This document shows positions 45,369 through 54,939 of a stretch of DNA of 64,000 nucleotides, piece after piece. Made by a program: the position numbers and the translations under genes. The DNA is taken from positions 9,152 through 73,151 of the forward strand of contig JAHEAR010000001.1 in assembly GCA_024642665.1 (NCBI GenBank). Direction: 5' to 3'. The notes under the pieces are model-generated. The model saw only the letters and a list, made by a program, of their open reading frames with translations. It was not told where the DNA came from and ran no database searches. The stretch is from Bacteroidota bacterium. GTDB lineage: Bacteria; Bacteroidota; Bacteroidia; Chitinophagales; Saprospiraceae. How positions within the stretch are numbered: the first letter of the stretch is position 1; every line of letters begins with the position of its first letter.

Positions 45369-46657
45369 GGCGAATGACAAAATGGATTTTTGTATGTGTA
45401 ATTTTCACTTCTTTAGTTTCTTGTCTGACGTTTGGTGAACACTATGAAAAAATACCTCCGGGATTATGGCGAGCTACATTGACATTGTCTGATAAGACCG
45501 ATGATTTTGATGAAAAAACAAAAGGTGAACTTCCCTTTAATTTTGAAGTCATCTATGATCGTCCCGATTCATTTCATATCGTCATCCATAATGGGGAAGA
45601 GCGTATCCTAGTGAATGACATTTACATGGGTGTTGACCGCAGGACAGCGCGCGATACGATTCGAATAGAGTTTCCAATATTTGACAGCTATATCACGGCC
45701 CAATATGAAGAGGATGCCATTGAGGGCTTTTGGATCGTAAACAGTAAAAAGGATTATCGCATACCTTTTAAAGCGCTTCATGGCCAGCAATATCGATTCT
45801 TTCAATTACCGGAACCACCGGCTGCAGATCTAACAGGTCATTGGGCCTGTAACTTCAGTATTGATACAGAAGATCCGGAATTGAAACTTGGTGAATTTAA
45901 ACAGGATGGAAACCATCTCATCGGGACGTTTCTCTCTGCCACCGGTGATGACCGTTATCTGGAAGGAACCGTAAGCGGTGATCGCCTTTTTCTATCGCTC
46001 TTTGATGGTACGCATGCCTATCTCTATGAAGCGAAAATAATGCCTGATGGCCAACTGACAGGCATCTATCGCTCCGGCAATCACTATAAAACGTATTGGG
46101 AAGGATCACGCACGGACACACTCGAATTAGCCGATTTTGGTGATCCAATGACGTTGACAAAAGTAATGGATGAAAAACCATTTTCTCTTTCCGTCAAAGA
46201 CCCTGACGGTAATCTTTTGGATATCGATCAGGGAATCTTTCACGAACGCCCTAAAATCATTCAAATCATGGGGACATGGTGCCCGAATTGCAAGGATGAA
46301 ACCACTTTTTTGCTAAACTATTTGAATGAAAATCCTGAGCCTGGTTTTGAAATACTTGGACTTTCATTTGAAAGATATTCTGATACGTTAAAAGCAAATC
46401 AAAGCATCAGGACGTATAAAGAAAAAATGAAAATACCCTACCCTGTGACATATGGTGGATCCAGTAATAAAGTTGAAGCAAGTAAGACATTACCTATGTT
46501 AAATAAAGTAGTGGCTTTTCCAACTATGATTTTCCTTAACAAGCACAATCAGGTAGTGGCAATTCACACCGGATTCACCGGCCCGGCTACCTCCGGTTTT
46601 GATGCCTTTAAAAAAGAATTTTCTGAACTTGTTGCTAAAATGAAATCTGACCTATGA
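45365..46657 (+). CDS. TlpA-like thioredoxin-fold lipoprotein
   Basis: At 430 residues, a lipoprotein signal (KWIFVCVIFTSLVSC, lipid Cys at 20) precedes about 240 residues of beta-rich sequence with no clear family and a C-terminal AhpC/TSA-TlpA domain (about 265-425). The CxxC redox pair is C306/C309 in GTWCPNCKDE, with the cis-Pro region at VVAFPTMIF. It should be a membrane-anchored thiol-disulfide reductase facing the periplasm. The N-terminal domain is the odd part. Coupled to both neighbours by 4-bp overlaps. Confidence 0.87.
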   Translation: MRRMTKWIFVCVIFTSLVSCLTFGEHYEKIPPGLWRATLTLSDKTDDFDEKTKGELPFNFEVIYDRPDSFHIVIHNGEERILVNDIYMGVDRRTARDTIRIEFPIFDSYITAQYEEDAIEGFWIVNSKKDYRIPFKALHGQQYRFFQLPEPPAADLTGHWACNFSIDTEDPELKLGEFKQDGNHLIGTFLSATGDDRYLEGTVSGDRLFLSLFDGTHAYLYEAKIMPDGQLTGIYRSGNHYKTYWEGSRTDTLELADFGDPMTLTKVMDEKPFSLSVKDPDGNLLDIDQGIFHERPKIIQIMGTWCPNCKDETTFLLNYLNENPEPGFEILGLSFERYSDTLKANQSIRTYKEKMKIPYPVTYGGSSNKVEASKTLPMLNKVVAFPTMIFLNKHNQVVAIHTGFTGPATSGFDAFKKEFSELVAKMKSDL

Positions 46658-47421
46658 AAAAATGCGCATTAATCACAGGAGCAACCAGTGGTATTGGTCT
46701 GGCAACAGCAAGAGAATTTGCATCCCATGATATAGACCTGATACTCACCGCGCGAAGAGCCGATCGGCTGGCAGAACTTAAAACTGAACTAGAAGCCACG
46801 CATGGCATTGAAGTGCTCACTCTGTGTTTTGATATTCGGAATCAGGAAGAATGCGCGGAAGCCATTTCAAAAATTAATCGGCCTGTCGATATACTTATTA
46901 ATAATGCCGGTCTGGCCCGAGGACTCAGCAGTATTGAAGAAGGTGATCTTGCCCATTGGGAGGAAATGATTGATACAAATATTAAAGGCTTGCTCTATAT
47001 GACACGGTTGATCAGTCCCGGCATGGTGAAACGTAAATCCGGACATATTATCAATCTGGGTTCAACCGCCAGCAAAGAAGTCTATCCAAAAGGCAATGTG
47101 TATTGTGCGACAAAATTTGCTGTTGAAGCACTCACAAAAGCTATCAGAGCTGATTTGTATACACATGGCATCAGAGTATCTCAGGTTTCACCCGCCCATG
47201 TGGAAGAAACTGAATTTGCAAGAGTACGTTTTGACTGGGATCAGGAGAAAGCAAAAATCTACAATGATTTTAATCCATTGACCTCAAAAGATGTAGCAGA
47301 AGCGATTTACTTTATGGCTTCACGACCACCACATGTCAATGTACAGGATATTCTCATGATGGGCACCCAACAGGCCGGTGGAATGCTGATCGATCGAAGC
47401 GGCAGGCGATATGATCATTAA
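46654..47421 (+). CDS. SDR family NAD(P)-dependent oxidoreductase (YdfG-like)
   Basis: The 255-residue classical short-chain dehydrogenase has TGATSGIGLATA, NNAGLARG, NLGSTAS and the Tyr-Lys pair in YCATKFAVEAL. It resembles the YdfG group that reduces 3-hydroxy acids such as serine or L-allo-threonine. The substrate is not certain. It is the last gene of the trio beginning at 44832, with a 4-bp overlap to the TlpA-like gene. Confidence 0.9.
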   Translation: MKKCALITGATSGIGLATAREFASHDIDLILTARRADRLAELKTELEATHGIEVLTLCFDIRNQEECAEAISKINRPVDILINNAGLARGLSSIEEGDLAHWEEMIDTNIKGLLYMTRLISPGMVKRKSGHIINLGSTASKEVYPKGNVYCATKFAVEALTKAIRADLYTHGIRVSQVSPAHVEETEFARVRFDWDQEKAKIYNDFNPLTSKDVAEAIYFMASRPPHVNVQDILMMGTQQAGGMLIDRSGRRYDH

Positions 47422-47732
47422 AGAACTTGGATTTTTAGTCCTTAGACTTTTTGACATACGACGAAAGGCAAGGGGCGCAGAGCTCAGCGCAGGGAGCATG
47501 GGGCTTGGGGCAAAGAGCATAGGGCCTGGGGCAAAGAGTTTAGCTTAGCGGAAGTCTTAGGGAAAATTATAATTACGATTTACAAAAAATAAAAGAAATG
47601 TCTCTTATAAAGGAGCTGTTAAACGTTTATCTTTTACCCTATACATAAAATCACTAAATAACAACATCACTCAATATTTATCACAACATCACCCATCACT
47701 CAATCACTAAATAACAAAATCACCAAATAAAA
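47422..47732. repeat. 311-bp intergenic region of degenerate short repeats
   Basis: The left part (about 47465-47545) is built of GGGCAYAGGGCNTGGGGCAAAGAGC-like words, that is, GCCC/GCTCT words on the other strand. The right part (about 47650-47725) is built of ATCACTCAATCACTAAATAAC words, related to the ATCACC tract at 18280-18400. No gene was seen between them. Confidence 0.65.
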
Positions 47733-49598
47733 ATGAAATCAACTCTAAATATCTTCCTGCTTGCTTCCATTGCATTGCTCTTTGCAAATTGTAATAATGA
47801 AACAAAAAATGAGGAAACAGCTACTGAAACAACTGAACACATCATGGATACCCATTCCTATGCACAACCGGACAAAGCCGTCATGACTCATCTGTCACTG
47901 GATTTGAAGGCTGATTTTGCGATTAAACAAATCAGTGGAACAGCTACCTATGATATCCGTGTGGCTGAAGGTGCAGATCAACTTATATTAGATAGCAAGG
48001 ATTTAGACATTCAAAAAGTTACTGTAGATGGAAAAGAAGTTGCCTTTACCCTTGGAGAAGTGAAGGAAATATTTGGACAACCATTGAGCATACCTGTCTC
48101 TGAGAAATCAAAAAAAGTGGTGATTACATATGCCACCTCTCCTTCTGCGGAAGCGTTGCAGTGGCTAAATCCATCGCAAACAGCCGGCAAAGTGTACCCT
48201 TATCTTTTTACGCAGGGACAAGCTATTCTGACACGTACCTGGATTCCTATTCAGGATAGTCCCGGAATCCGTATAACATATGATGCAAAAGTAGCCGCGC
48301 CTGAAAACTTAATGGCTGTGATGAGCGCTTCAAATCCACAAGGAAAAAACGGTACCGGTGTGTACTCCTTTAAAATGGAGCAACCCATTCCTCCCTATCT
48401 AATTGCTCTTGCTATTGGAGATTTGGAGTTTAAGTCTGTTGGCAAGCGAACCGGTGTGTATTCCGAACCTTCCATGATAGCAAGCTGTGCTTTCGAACTT
48501 TCCGATATGGAAAATATGGTGGAAGCTGCAGAAGCACTTTATGGTCCTTATAAGTGGGATCGATATGATGTCATTGTATTACCTCCTTCATTTCCTTTCG
48601 GTGGAATGGAAAATCCACGATTAACATTTGCTACACCAACGATTATTGCAGGAGACAAATCTTTAGTCGCCTTGATTGCACATGAACTCGCGCATAGCTG
48701 GTCCGGCAATCTCGTGACCAATGCAACATGGAATGACTTCTGGCTAAACGAAGGCTTCACTGTTTATTTTGAATCACGCATTATGGAAGCATTATATGGC
48801 AAATCGTATGCAGCTATGCTCACAAGTCTTGGCTATCAGGGTTTAGTGGAATCAGTAGAAGACCTGGATGAGAAAGATACTCACCTGTTTCTCGATCTGG
48901 CAGGAAGAAACCCTGATGATGGCATGACCGATATCGCGTATGAAAAAGGAGCTCACTTTCTGATGATGCTGGAAAATACTGTTGGCCGACAGAAATTTGA
49001 TGCCTTTCTGAAAGCGTACTTCAATGATCATCAGTTTCAATCTATGACCACTGAAAAATTTGTTGCTTACCTGAAGGCAAATCTTCTGGAGCCAAATGGA
49101 GTAGAAGTAAATATTGATGAATGGATTTATGGGCCCGGGCTTCCGGATAACTGTCCGGTAGTTAGCTCAGAAAGATTTGATGCCGTTAGTGAACAGGCAA
49201 CTGCTTTTATCGCCGGCAAATCAGCGGCAACCTTAAAAACAGAAGCCTGGACTACTCATGAGTGGCTACATTTTATCAAAGCGATGCCTTATACATTAGC
49301 CATTGGTCAGATGGAGGATTTGGACAAAGCATTTGGATTTACAAATAGCGGTAATCGCGAAATTCAGGCAGCCTGGTATAAACTTGCCATCTATCAGGGA
49401 TACGGTAAAAAAATAGTCCCGGCGATCAGATCCTTTTTAGTCGAAGTGGGCAGAAGGAAATTTCTGACGCCTTTATATTCGGCAATGATTGAATCAGGCA
49501 TGAAGGATGAAGCCAAAAGTATTTATCAGGAAGCTCGTCCTAATTATCACAGTGTCTCGTACAATACCTTAGACGATTTATTTGCCAAGGCAAATTGA
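47733..49598 (+). CDS. M1 family aminopeptidase, leukotriene A4 hydrolase-like lipoprotein
   Basis: At 621 residues, a lipoprotein signal (LLASIALLFANC) precedes a complete M1 metallopeptidase: exopeptidase motif GGMENP (290-295), zinc site HELAH (317-321) with third ligand E340 in WLNEGFTVYFE, and the conserved Tyr in YEKGAHFLMMLE. The flanking sequence (LTFATPTIIAGDKSLVALIAHELAHSWSGNLVTN) and C-terminal helical domain match the leukotriene A4 hydrolase subgroup. It trims N-terminal residues from peptides, anchored in the envelope. Single gene, preceded by a repeat tract. Confidence 0.95.
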   Translation: MKSTLNIFLLASIALLFANCNNETKNEETATETTEHIMDTHSYAQPDKAVMTHLSLDLKADFAIKQISGTATYDIRVAEGADQLILDSKDLDIQKVTVDGKEVAFTLGEVKEIFGQPLSIPVSEKSKKVVITYATSPSAEALQWLNPSQTAGKVYPYLFTQGQAILTRTWIPIQDSPGIRITYDAKVAAPENLMAVMSASNPQGKNGTGVYSFKMEQPIPPYLIALAIGDLEFKSVGKRTGVYSEPSMIASCAFELSDMENMVEAAEALYGPYKWDRYDVIVLPPSFPFGGMENPRLTFATPTIIAGDKSLVALIAHELAHSWSGNLVTNATWNDFWLNEGFTVYFESRIMEALYGKSYAAMLTSLGYQGLVESVEDLDEKDTHLFLDLAGRNPDDGMTDIAYEKGAHFLMMLENTVGRQKFDAFLKAYFNDHQFQSMTTEKFVAYLKANLLEPNGVEVNIDEWIYGPGLPDNCPVVSSERFDAVSEQATAFIAGKSAATLKTEAWTTHEWLHFIKAMPYTLAIGQMEDLDKAFGFTNSGNREIQAAWYKLAIYQGYGKKIVPAIRSFLVEVGRRKFLTPLYSAMIESGMKDEAKSIYQEARPNYHSVSYNTLDDLFAKAN

Positions 49599-49617
49599 AA
49601 CGAGCACCATTAAAGCA

Positions 49618-50412
49618 TCAGTTCGTTTTGATGAGATAGTAAACGCCGGTGGTAAACAGATCCTTAATTAAAGGAAGACTGCTGACAATTTTGTTTTGTA
49701 ATCTTGGTTTGACGTTAAATTTGTACTGATAAATCGGATTAAACAGATAGTGTCGTTTAGCTGCGATTTTATATCTGTTTACCCGAATACATTTTTCAAA
49801 TCGCTCAATGCTGATCCCGGTGGATTTCACTTCTAAAAGATCTTCAATGGTGGTTTTGGGCTCTCCTGCCATTTTCAAAACACCTTTGTAAAGAAATCCG
49901 GGAAGTAAATGAAAGTAAGGCAACTTACTAAGCCATTTATTCTTGCATACCTGTTGATGGCCACCATAGGGCATATACCAGGGTGGAAATGCAAAAAATA
50001 TCACACCACCCTCGTTTAAAAATAAGGACAGCTGTGCGATAAATTCCAGTTGTCCGGGAATGTGTTCAATCACATCCTTAAGAATCACGAGATCATACTT
50101 GCCTCCAAGATCATGCTCCGGATCGATGTCAAAAATATTGCGATTGACAAATTCGATTCGATTTTCCTTAAGTGCTTCTGCATGATACCTTTCAGCGGCT
50201 TGTATGCGCGGTTGGGAAAGTTCAATACCGGTACAAAACGATCCATGCTCGAGAAAACATTTCAATACACCGGCTTCTGCACAGCCAATCTCCAGCACAC
50301 GAACAAATGTTTTACCCGGTAAGGTCTCCTGTAAAAAAGGATAGATGTAATCCTTTGTTACGCGGTACTGCATATCGAAATACCGATCTTTATCCTGGTG
50401 GAATTCGTACAT
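49618..50412 (-). CDS. Class I SAM-dependent methyltransferase
   Basis: This 264-residue protein has motif I VLEIGCAEAGVLKCFLEHG, an acidic post-I residue in GIELSQPRI and motif IV-like YDLVILKDVIEHI, as in the UbiG/Methyltransf_11 and _23 group. The C-terminal 100 residues (after GGHQQVCKNKWLSKLPYFHL) suggest a lipid, quinone or glycan-related acceptor, but none can be named. Its ATG overlaps the stop codon of the enoyl-CoA hydratase gene (TGATG), so it is translated as its second gene. Confidence 0.85.
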   Translation of the reverse strand: MYEFHQDKDRYFDMQYRVTKDYIYPFLQETLPGKTFVRVLEIGCAEAGVLKCFLEHGSFCTGIELSQPRIQAAERYHAEALKENRIEFVNRNIFDIDPEHDLGGKYDLVILKDVIEHIPGQLEFIAQLSLFLNEGGVIFFAFPPWYMPYGGHQQVCKNKWLSKLPYFHLLPGFLYKGVLKMAGEPKTTIEDLLEVKSTGISIERFEKCIRVNRYKIAAKRHYLFNPIYQYKFNVKPRLQNKIVSSLPLIKDLFTTGVYYLIKTN

Positions 50413-51194
50413 CAGATTCCTTTGAAGTCAGCCTTTCGTTTTTCAATAAAGGCACTGGTTCCTTCAGTGAAATCTTCACTATCCGCTATTTCGCCGAATG
50501 TTCGTGCCTCCATGGCATAGCCATTCACACCGGGCGTATAATATCCATTGACACATTTGATCACCCCACGCAAGGCTAAAGGACCTTTTGTATTCATTTT
50601 ATTCGCCAGGTCAATGGACGTATTCAATAATTCTTCCGGAGCAACTACGTAGTTAGCAAGTCCAAGAGCGAGTGCTACATCTGCAGAAATCATATCTCCG
50701 GTGAGTAAAAACTCCATCGCCTTTCCTTTCCCAATAAGTTGTACTAATCGCTGCGTTCCTCCATATCCCGGAATGATTCCAAGATTCACTTCCGGCTGTC
50801 CAAATCGCGCTTTGGAAGACGCAATACGAATATGGCAAGCCATCGCAAGTTCACAACCACCACCAAGCGAAAAACCATTCACAGCGGCAATAACCGGCAG
50901 ATGGAAATTTTCAATTAAACTAAATATCCTTTGTCCTTTGCTGCTCAACTGTTCTGCCTGTGCACTATTCAAACCATGTAACTCTTTGATATCTGCTCCG
51001 GCTGCAAAAGCTTTCTCTCCACTACCCGTCAGAATAATGCAACCGACTTTATATTGTTTATAATCTGTTGAGAAAAATTGATCCAGCTCATCAAACATTT
51101 GCGCATTCAGCGCATTCATAGCTTCCGGTCTGTTCAGCCGAAGGATCAGAAGATTGTCCTTGAGTTCGGCGATTAGCGTTTGGTATGTATTCAT
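50412..51194 (-). CDS. Enoyl-CoA hydratase/isomerase family protein
   Basis: At 260 residues, the crotonase fold shows the oxyanion-hole segments AFAAGADIKEL and GGGCELAMACHIRIA and both catalytic glutamates (CELA and PEVNLGIIPGYGGTQRL). It hydrates short enoyl-CoAs in beta-oxidation or amino-acid breakdown. The extra gene downstream is a methyltransferase with a 1-bp overlap; no acyl-CoA dehydrogenase or thiolase is near, so the pathway is not shown by context. Confidence 0.93.
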   Translation of the reverse strand: MNTYQTLIAELKDNLLILRLNRPEAMNALNAQMFDELDQFFSTDYKQYKVGCIILTGSGEKAFAAGADIKELHGLNSAQAEQLSSKGQRIFSLIENFHLPVIAAVNGFSLGGGCELAMACHIRIASSKARFGQPEVNLGIIPGYGGTQRLVQLIGKGKAMEFLLTGDMISADVALALGLANYVVAPEELLNTSIDLANKMNTKGPLALRGVIKCVNGYYTPGVNGYAMEARTFGEIADSEDFTEGTSAFIEKRKADFKGI

Positions 51195-51307
51195 GGGGCT
51201 AAAATAATGAAGTAATGGGAGGATATGGTGCCCTCCGCAGACTATCCTTAAATTATTGACGAAATAAATCCCTATAGTTCATGTGTAAGTAGTTTTTCAT
51301 ATCCCGC

Positions 51308-51667
51308 CTATATATTGCGTCCAATCCAATAAGAAATAACAGCCACCAGGATCAAAACAGCAGCCCTGCGGCTATACCAAACAGATTTTATGTCTATCCA
51401 ATGCGTAGGAAAAAATGCCATGGTTACATAAGCAAAGAGTGCATATGCCAGCGTCGGAATAAAAAGCATATTGAATGTAAAAGCAGCAGAAAAATTTCCA
51501 TGCAAAAACTGATGCAATGCTCTTTGCGAACCACAACCCGGACATTCCCAACCCGTGATCATCAGAAATGGACACTGTGGAAATGGAAAACGATTTGGAT
51601 CAAGATAGCCATAGACAAATAAAATGACTATAACCGCCGAAATCCATATGAGATTTTTCCTTTTCAA
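51308..51667 (-). CDS. DUF2752 membrane protein
   Basis: The 119-residue small membrane protein has about three helices and the DUF2752 motif PQCPFLMITGWECPGCGSQRALHQFLHGN. The Cys-rich motif suggests metal or redox binding, but the function is unknown. It directly abuts the GYF/CD225 gene upstream (no intergenic base), so the two are cotranscribed. DUF2752 and CD225-type genes often sit together in Bacteroidota, as I recall. Confidence 0.88.
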   Translation of the reverse strand: MKRKNLIWISAVIVILFVYGYLDPNRFPFPQCPFLMITGWECPGCGSQRALHQFLHGNFSAAFTFNMLFIPTLAYALFAYVTMAFFPTHWIDIKSVWYSRRAAVLILVAVISYWIGRNI

Positions 51668-52150
51668 CTAGACCGGCACTCCTCCACTGATGCCTGAAAG
51701 TATTCCGGAAGATATCAGGAGCATGTACAAAATCAAGGCTATCACCCCACATATAATCCCATACTTCACCCATCTGCCGGCTTCCATACTTAGACGTTCC
51801 GCAGCTTCTTTGTGGCCTTCTTTCCATAAGGTGTCCACCAGAAGCGCCAGAATGATACCTACTATACCAATAGGCAAACAGCAAAAAATAGTGACCAAAA
51901 CAGATTCAATCAGCCAGTTTTTTGGTGCTACGGCTAATGGTTGTGCATGTGGCTGACCAGAAAAACTGGTTTCCATTTCAGGGCCTTCAGGAAATAATAT
52001 ATTTAAATCAGAAAGCGTATTGGCCGGCATCCAGTCGGGAAGTCCTTCCTTCCAAACCAGCGTTTGTGGGGTGATGGGCTGGTCTTTTAATTCTTCAATA
52101 GAATATGGCCCAAACCGCTCTTTTCCATCCGTGTAATAGTATTGTACCAT
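51668..52150 (-). CDS. GYF_2 (DUF4339) plus CD225/dispanin-like membrane protein
   Basis: Residues 1-50 are a GYF_2 domain (YYYTDGKERFGPYSIEEL...TLVWKEGLPDWMPA). After a linker come two helices (about 95-120 and 140-160) separated by a loop ending ERLSMEAGRWVKYG, matching the CD225/dispanin-like bacterial domain. The start at 52150 (MVQYYYTDGK) is chosen because TATTTTTG, a -7 element at 52170-52177, leaves almost no leader for the ORF-track start at 52168. The molecular role is unknown. Confidence 0.85.
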   Translation of the reverse strand: MVQYYYTDGKERFGPYSIEELKDQPITPQTLVWKEGLPDWMPANTLSDLNILFPEGPEMETSFSGQPHAQPLAVAPKNWLIESVLVTIFCCLPIGIVGIILALLVDTLWKEGHKEAAERLSMEAGRWVKYGIICGVIALILYMLLISSGILSGISGGVPV

Positions 52151-52169
52151 CCTTATTTCATTAGGCAAA

Positions 52170-52177
52170 CAAAAATA
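52170..52177 (-). promoter_or_regulatory. -7 element for the GYF/DUF2752 pair
   Basis: TATTTTTG on the minus strand, 20 bp before the preferred start at 52150. Confidence 0.35.
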
Positions 52178-52191
52178 TCTGCTGACTAAAT

Positions 52192-52884
52192 TTAAGCTTC
52201 TTCATCTTTACGGAGCAAATCAGGCCGTCTGTTTTTAGTGCGTTCGATGGATTGTTCATAACGCCACTCCTCAATCTTAGCTGCATGACCACTTAACAAC
52301 ACTTCCGGCACTTTCATACCCTCCCATTCCGCCGGTCGAGTATATACAGGTGGGGCTAGAAGATCATCCTGAAAAGAATCCATCAAGGCAGAAGTTTCAT
52401 CTGACAGAACCCCCGGGATCAATCGTCCAATCGCATCCACCACTACCGCTGCTGCCAATTCACCACCGCTAAGTACATAGTCACCAATAGAGATTTCTCT
52501 GGTCACATATTTTTCTCTGATACGCTCATCGATCCCTTTATAATGCCCGCAGATCAGCAGGAGTCTTGCCTTAAGCGATAGTTGATTGGCTGTCGATTGA
52601 TTAAACGTAGGTCCATCAGGTGTCAGATAGATGATCTCATCATAAGACCTGTCGCCCTGCATCTGCAAAATTGCATCCGCTAAAGGTTCGGGCTGCAGCA
52701 CCATGCCGGCGCCCCCTCCAAAAGCATAATCATCAATTTGCTTGTAAGCCCCACGCCCAAAAGTCCGAAGATCCGTTACCCGGACTTTCAATAATCCTTT
52801 CTCTTCTGCTCGATGCAAAATGGAATGCGAGAAAGGACCTTCCAGAAGTTCAGGAACCACAGCAAGGATGTCTATCTCCAACAT
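52192..52884 (-). CDS. trmD: tRNA (guanine(37)-N1)-methyltransferase
   Basis: This makes m1G37 in tRNAs reading CNN and some other codons. The SPOUT trefoil-knot motifs are clear: LLICGHYKGIDERI and EISIGDYVLSGGELAA, with GGGAGMVLQPEPL upstream. The ATG at 52884 (MLEIDILAVVPELLEGP) is preferred; the ORF track adds a TTG and a GTG codon. At about 230 residues it is normal. Unlike the common arrangement, rimM, rpsP and rplS are not adjacent. Confidence 0.96.
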   Translation of the reverse strand: MLEIDILAVVPELLEGPFSHSILHRAEEKGLLKVRVTDLRTFGRGAYKQIDDYAFGGGAGMVLQPEPLADAILQMQGDRSYDEIIYLTPDGPTFNQSTANQLSLKARLLLICGHYKGIDERIREKYVTREISIGDYVLSGGELAAAVVVDAIGRLIPGVLSDETSALMDSFQDDLLAPPVYTRPAEWEGMKVPEVLLSGHAAKIEEWRYEQSIERTKNRRPDLLRKDEEA

Positions 52885-52906
52885 CACCAAATTATTTAAT
52901 TGCTTA

Positions 52907-53569
52907 TTACTCTATCCCTAATAACTCGATTTCAAAGATCAGCGTGGAATAAGGCTTGATCGTCTGACCCGCTCCCTGATCACCATAGGCTAAATCATAT
53001 GGGATGTAAACTCTCCATTTAGAACCAACAGGCATCAGTTTCAGAATTTCAGTCCAACCTCTGATCACCTGATTTAAACCAAACGTAATAGGCTCTCCCC
53101 TATCTACAGAACTATCAAAAGTAGTTCCGTCGATTAATGTTCCATGGTAGTGTACCAAGACTTTATCTGTTCCTTTTGGCTTTGGCCCATTACCTTCTTT
53201 CAATATCTCATACTGAAGACCATTGTCCAGGGAAATAACACCAGCTCGCTTCTTATTTTCTACAAGAAAGGCCTCTCCTGCTCCTTTGTTTGATTCGTGA
53301 TTTTTCATCTGTTGTTTTACTGCGTTTTCGCGAACAATTGAATTACAGGCATCCATTGATAACAATGGTTTTTCTCCGTTCAGGACAGCTTTCAGACCGG
53401 CCGTCACCAATTCAGGTTTAAGATTAGAAAATCCTTCCTGCTTTAAATTGTTGGCAATTAAAACACCCAGACTATAGGCTAATGTATCATCAGCAGTCTT
53501 CAGATCCTGAGCGGTTAGTGAATTACTCATAAGTAGAATTAATGTAAATATGGTTGTTAAAAATTTCAT
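52907..53569 (-). CDS. FKBP-type peptidyl-prolyl isomerase, exported
   Basis: At 220 residues, a signal peptide (FLTTIFTLILLMSNSLTAQ) precedes an N-terminal dimerisation helix region (about 25-100, TADDTLAYSLGVLIANNLKQEG) and a C-terminal FKBP domain (VHYHGTLIDGTTFDSS, QVIRGWTEILKLMPVGSKW, YGDQGAGQTIKPYSTLIFEIELL). This resembles FkpA/Mip, periplasmic folding helpers. It overlaps the M20 dipeptidase by 4 bp, the dipeptidase being upstream. Confidence 0.93.
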   Translation of the reverse strand: MKFLTTIFTLILLMSNSLTAQDLKTADDTLAYSLGVLIANNLKQEGFSNLKPELVTAGLKAVLNGEKPLLSMDACNSIVRENAVKQQMKNHESNKGAGEAFLVENKKRAGVISLDNGLQYEILKEGNGPKPKGTDKVLVHYHGTLIDGTTFDSSVDRGEPITFGLNQVIRGWTEILKLMPVGSKWRVYIPYDLAYGDQGAGQTIKPYSTLIFEIELLGIE

Positions 53570-54939
53570 GATTTTTTCATTTCGGCGTAATACATAAAAT
53601 AATATGGAATCGTCTCTATCCCTTTAAAGAAATTGAACAGACCATAGTGCTCATTCGGTGAATGAATCGCATCAGAGTCCAATCCAAACCCTAACAATAC
53701 AGTTTTTACTCCAAGCACTGATTCAAATAAGGCTACGATTGGAATACTACCTCCTGATCGTTGCGGAAGTGGTGCTTTCCCAAAACTTTTCTCCATGGCT
53801 TTTGAAGCAGCCTGATATTCGATGGTATCCGTTGGTGTGACAGCCGGTTGGCCACCATGATGTGGGGTTACCTTTATGTTAACGGATGGTGGGGCTATAC
53901 GTTTAAAATGCTCGGCAAACAGAGCTGTTATTTTATCCGGATCCTGATTAGGCACCAAACGCATACTGATCTTAGCAGATGCTTTGGATGGCAGCACAGT
54001 TTTAGCCCCCTCACCAATGTATCCACCCCAAATACCATTCACTTCGACGGTTGGGCGAATGGAGGTGCGTTCAAGGGTGGTATACCCTTTCTCGCCCATC
54101 AATGCCTTAACGTCAAGGTCCTTCATATATTCCGCCTCACTAAAGGGCGCCATATTCATTTGTTTGCGCTCATCATCCGATACGACGACAACATCATCAT
54201 AGAAACCGGGGATCGTAATGTGTTTGTCTTCATCATGTAGCGAGGCAATCATCTTGCACAGAATGTTGGCCGGATTACCAACGGCACCACCATATACACC
54301 GGAATGTAAATCAATATTGGGTCCCGTTACTTCTACTTCCACATAGCTCAATCCACGCAGACCAGTAGTGATGGAAGGAACATCATTAGCAATGATGCTC
54401 GTATCAGATACTAATATGACATCCGCGGATAACTTATCCTTGTATTGTTCCAGAAAGTGACCAAGATTGACAGAGCCAACTTCCTCTTCGCCTTCAAACA
54501 TCACTTTTACATTGCAGGTAAGCTTTCCGGAAGCCATCATCGCTTCCAGGGCTTTAACATGCATATATAATTGTCCCTTGTCATCGCAAGCTCCTCTGGC
54601 ATATATCTTTTCATCTTTAATCACAGGTTCAAACGGAGGCGAATTCCAAAGATCCAATGGATCAGGAGGCTGAACATCATAATGGCCGTAAATCAAAATT
54701 GTCGGTAATGAATCATCCACTCTTTTTTCTCCGTAAACGATTGGATGGCCGGCTGTGGGTACTACTTCTACCTGGTCCATGCCTATTCGAACCAGTTCAT
54801 CCTTTAACCAACCGGATGCTTTCAAAACATCTCCTTTGTATTTGGTATCTGCACTGATGGACGGAATCCTGAGGAAATCAAGTAATTCATCAAGAAAACG
54901 CTGGCGATTCGCCTGAATATAATTTTGTACTTCTTCCAT
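53566..54939 (-). CDS. M20 family dipeptidase
   Basis: The 457-residue zinc metallopeptidase has ligand motifs GHYDVQPPDPLDLW and GACDDKGQ, the catalytic Glu pair in FEGEEEVGSVN, and a lid/dimerisation domain (about 190-350). It is of the CNDP/DapE-like dipeptidase group that splits small peptides in the cytoplasm; no signal peptide is present. It is the first gene of a pair with the exported FKBP isomerase (4-bp overlap). Confidence 0.93.
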   Translation of the reverse strand: MEEVQNYIQANRQRFLDELLDFLRIPSISADTKYKGDVLKASGWLKDELVRIGMDQVEVVPTAGHPIVYGEKRVDDSLPTILIYGHYDVQPPDPLDLWNSPPFEPVIKDEKIYARGACDDKGQLYMHVKALEAMMASGKLTCNVKVMFEGEEEVGSVNLGHFLEQYKDKLSADVILVSDTSIIANDVPSITTGLRGLSYVEVEVTGPNIDLHSGVYGGAVGNPANILCKMIASLHDEDKHITIPGFYDDVVVVSDDERKQMNMAPFSEAEYMKDLDVKALMGEKGYTTLERTSIRPTVEVNGIWGGYIGEGAKTVLPSKASAKISMRLVPNQDPDKITALFAEHFKRIAPPSVNIKVTPHHGGQPAVTPTDTIEYQAASKAMEKSFGKAPLPQRSGGSIPIVALFESVLGVKTVLLGFGLDSDAIHSPNEHYGLFNFFKGIETIPYYFMYYAEMKKS

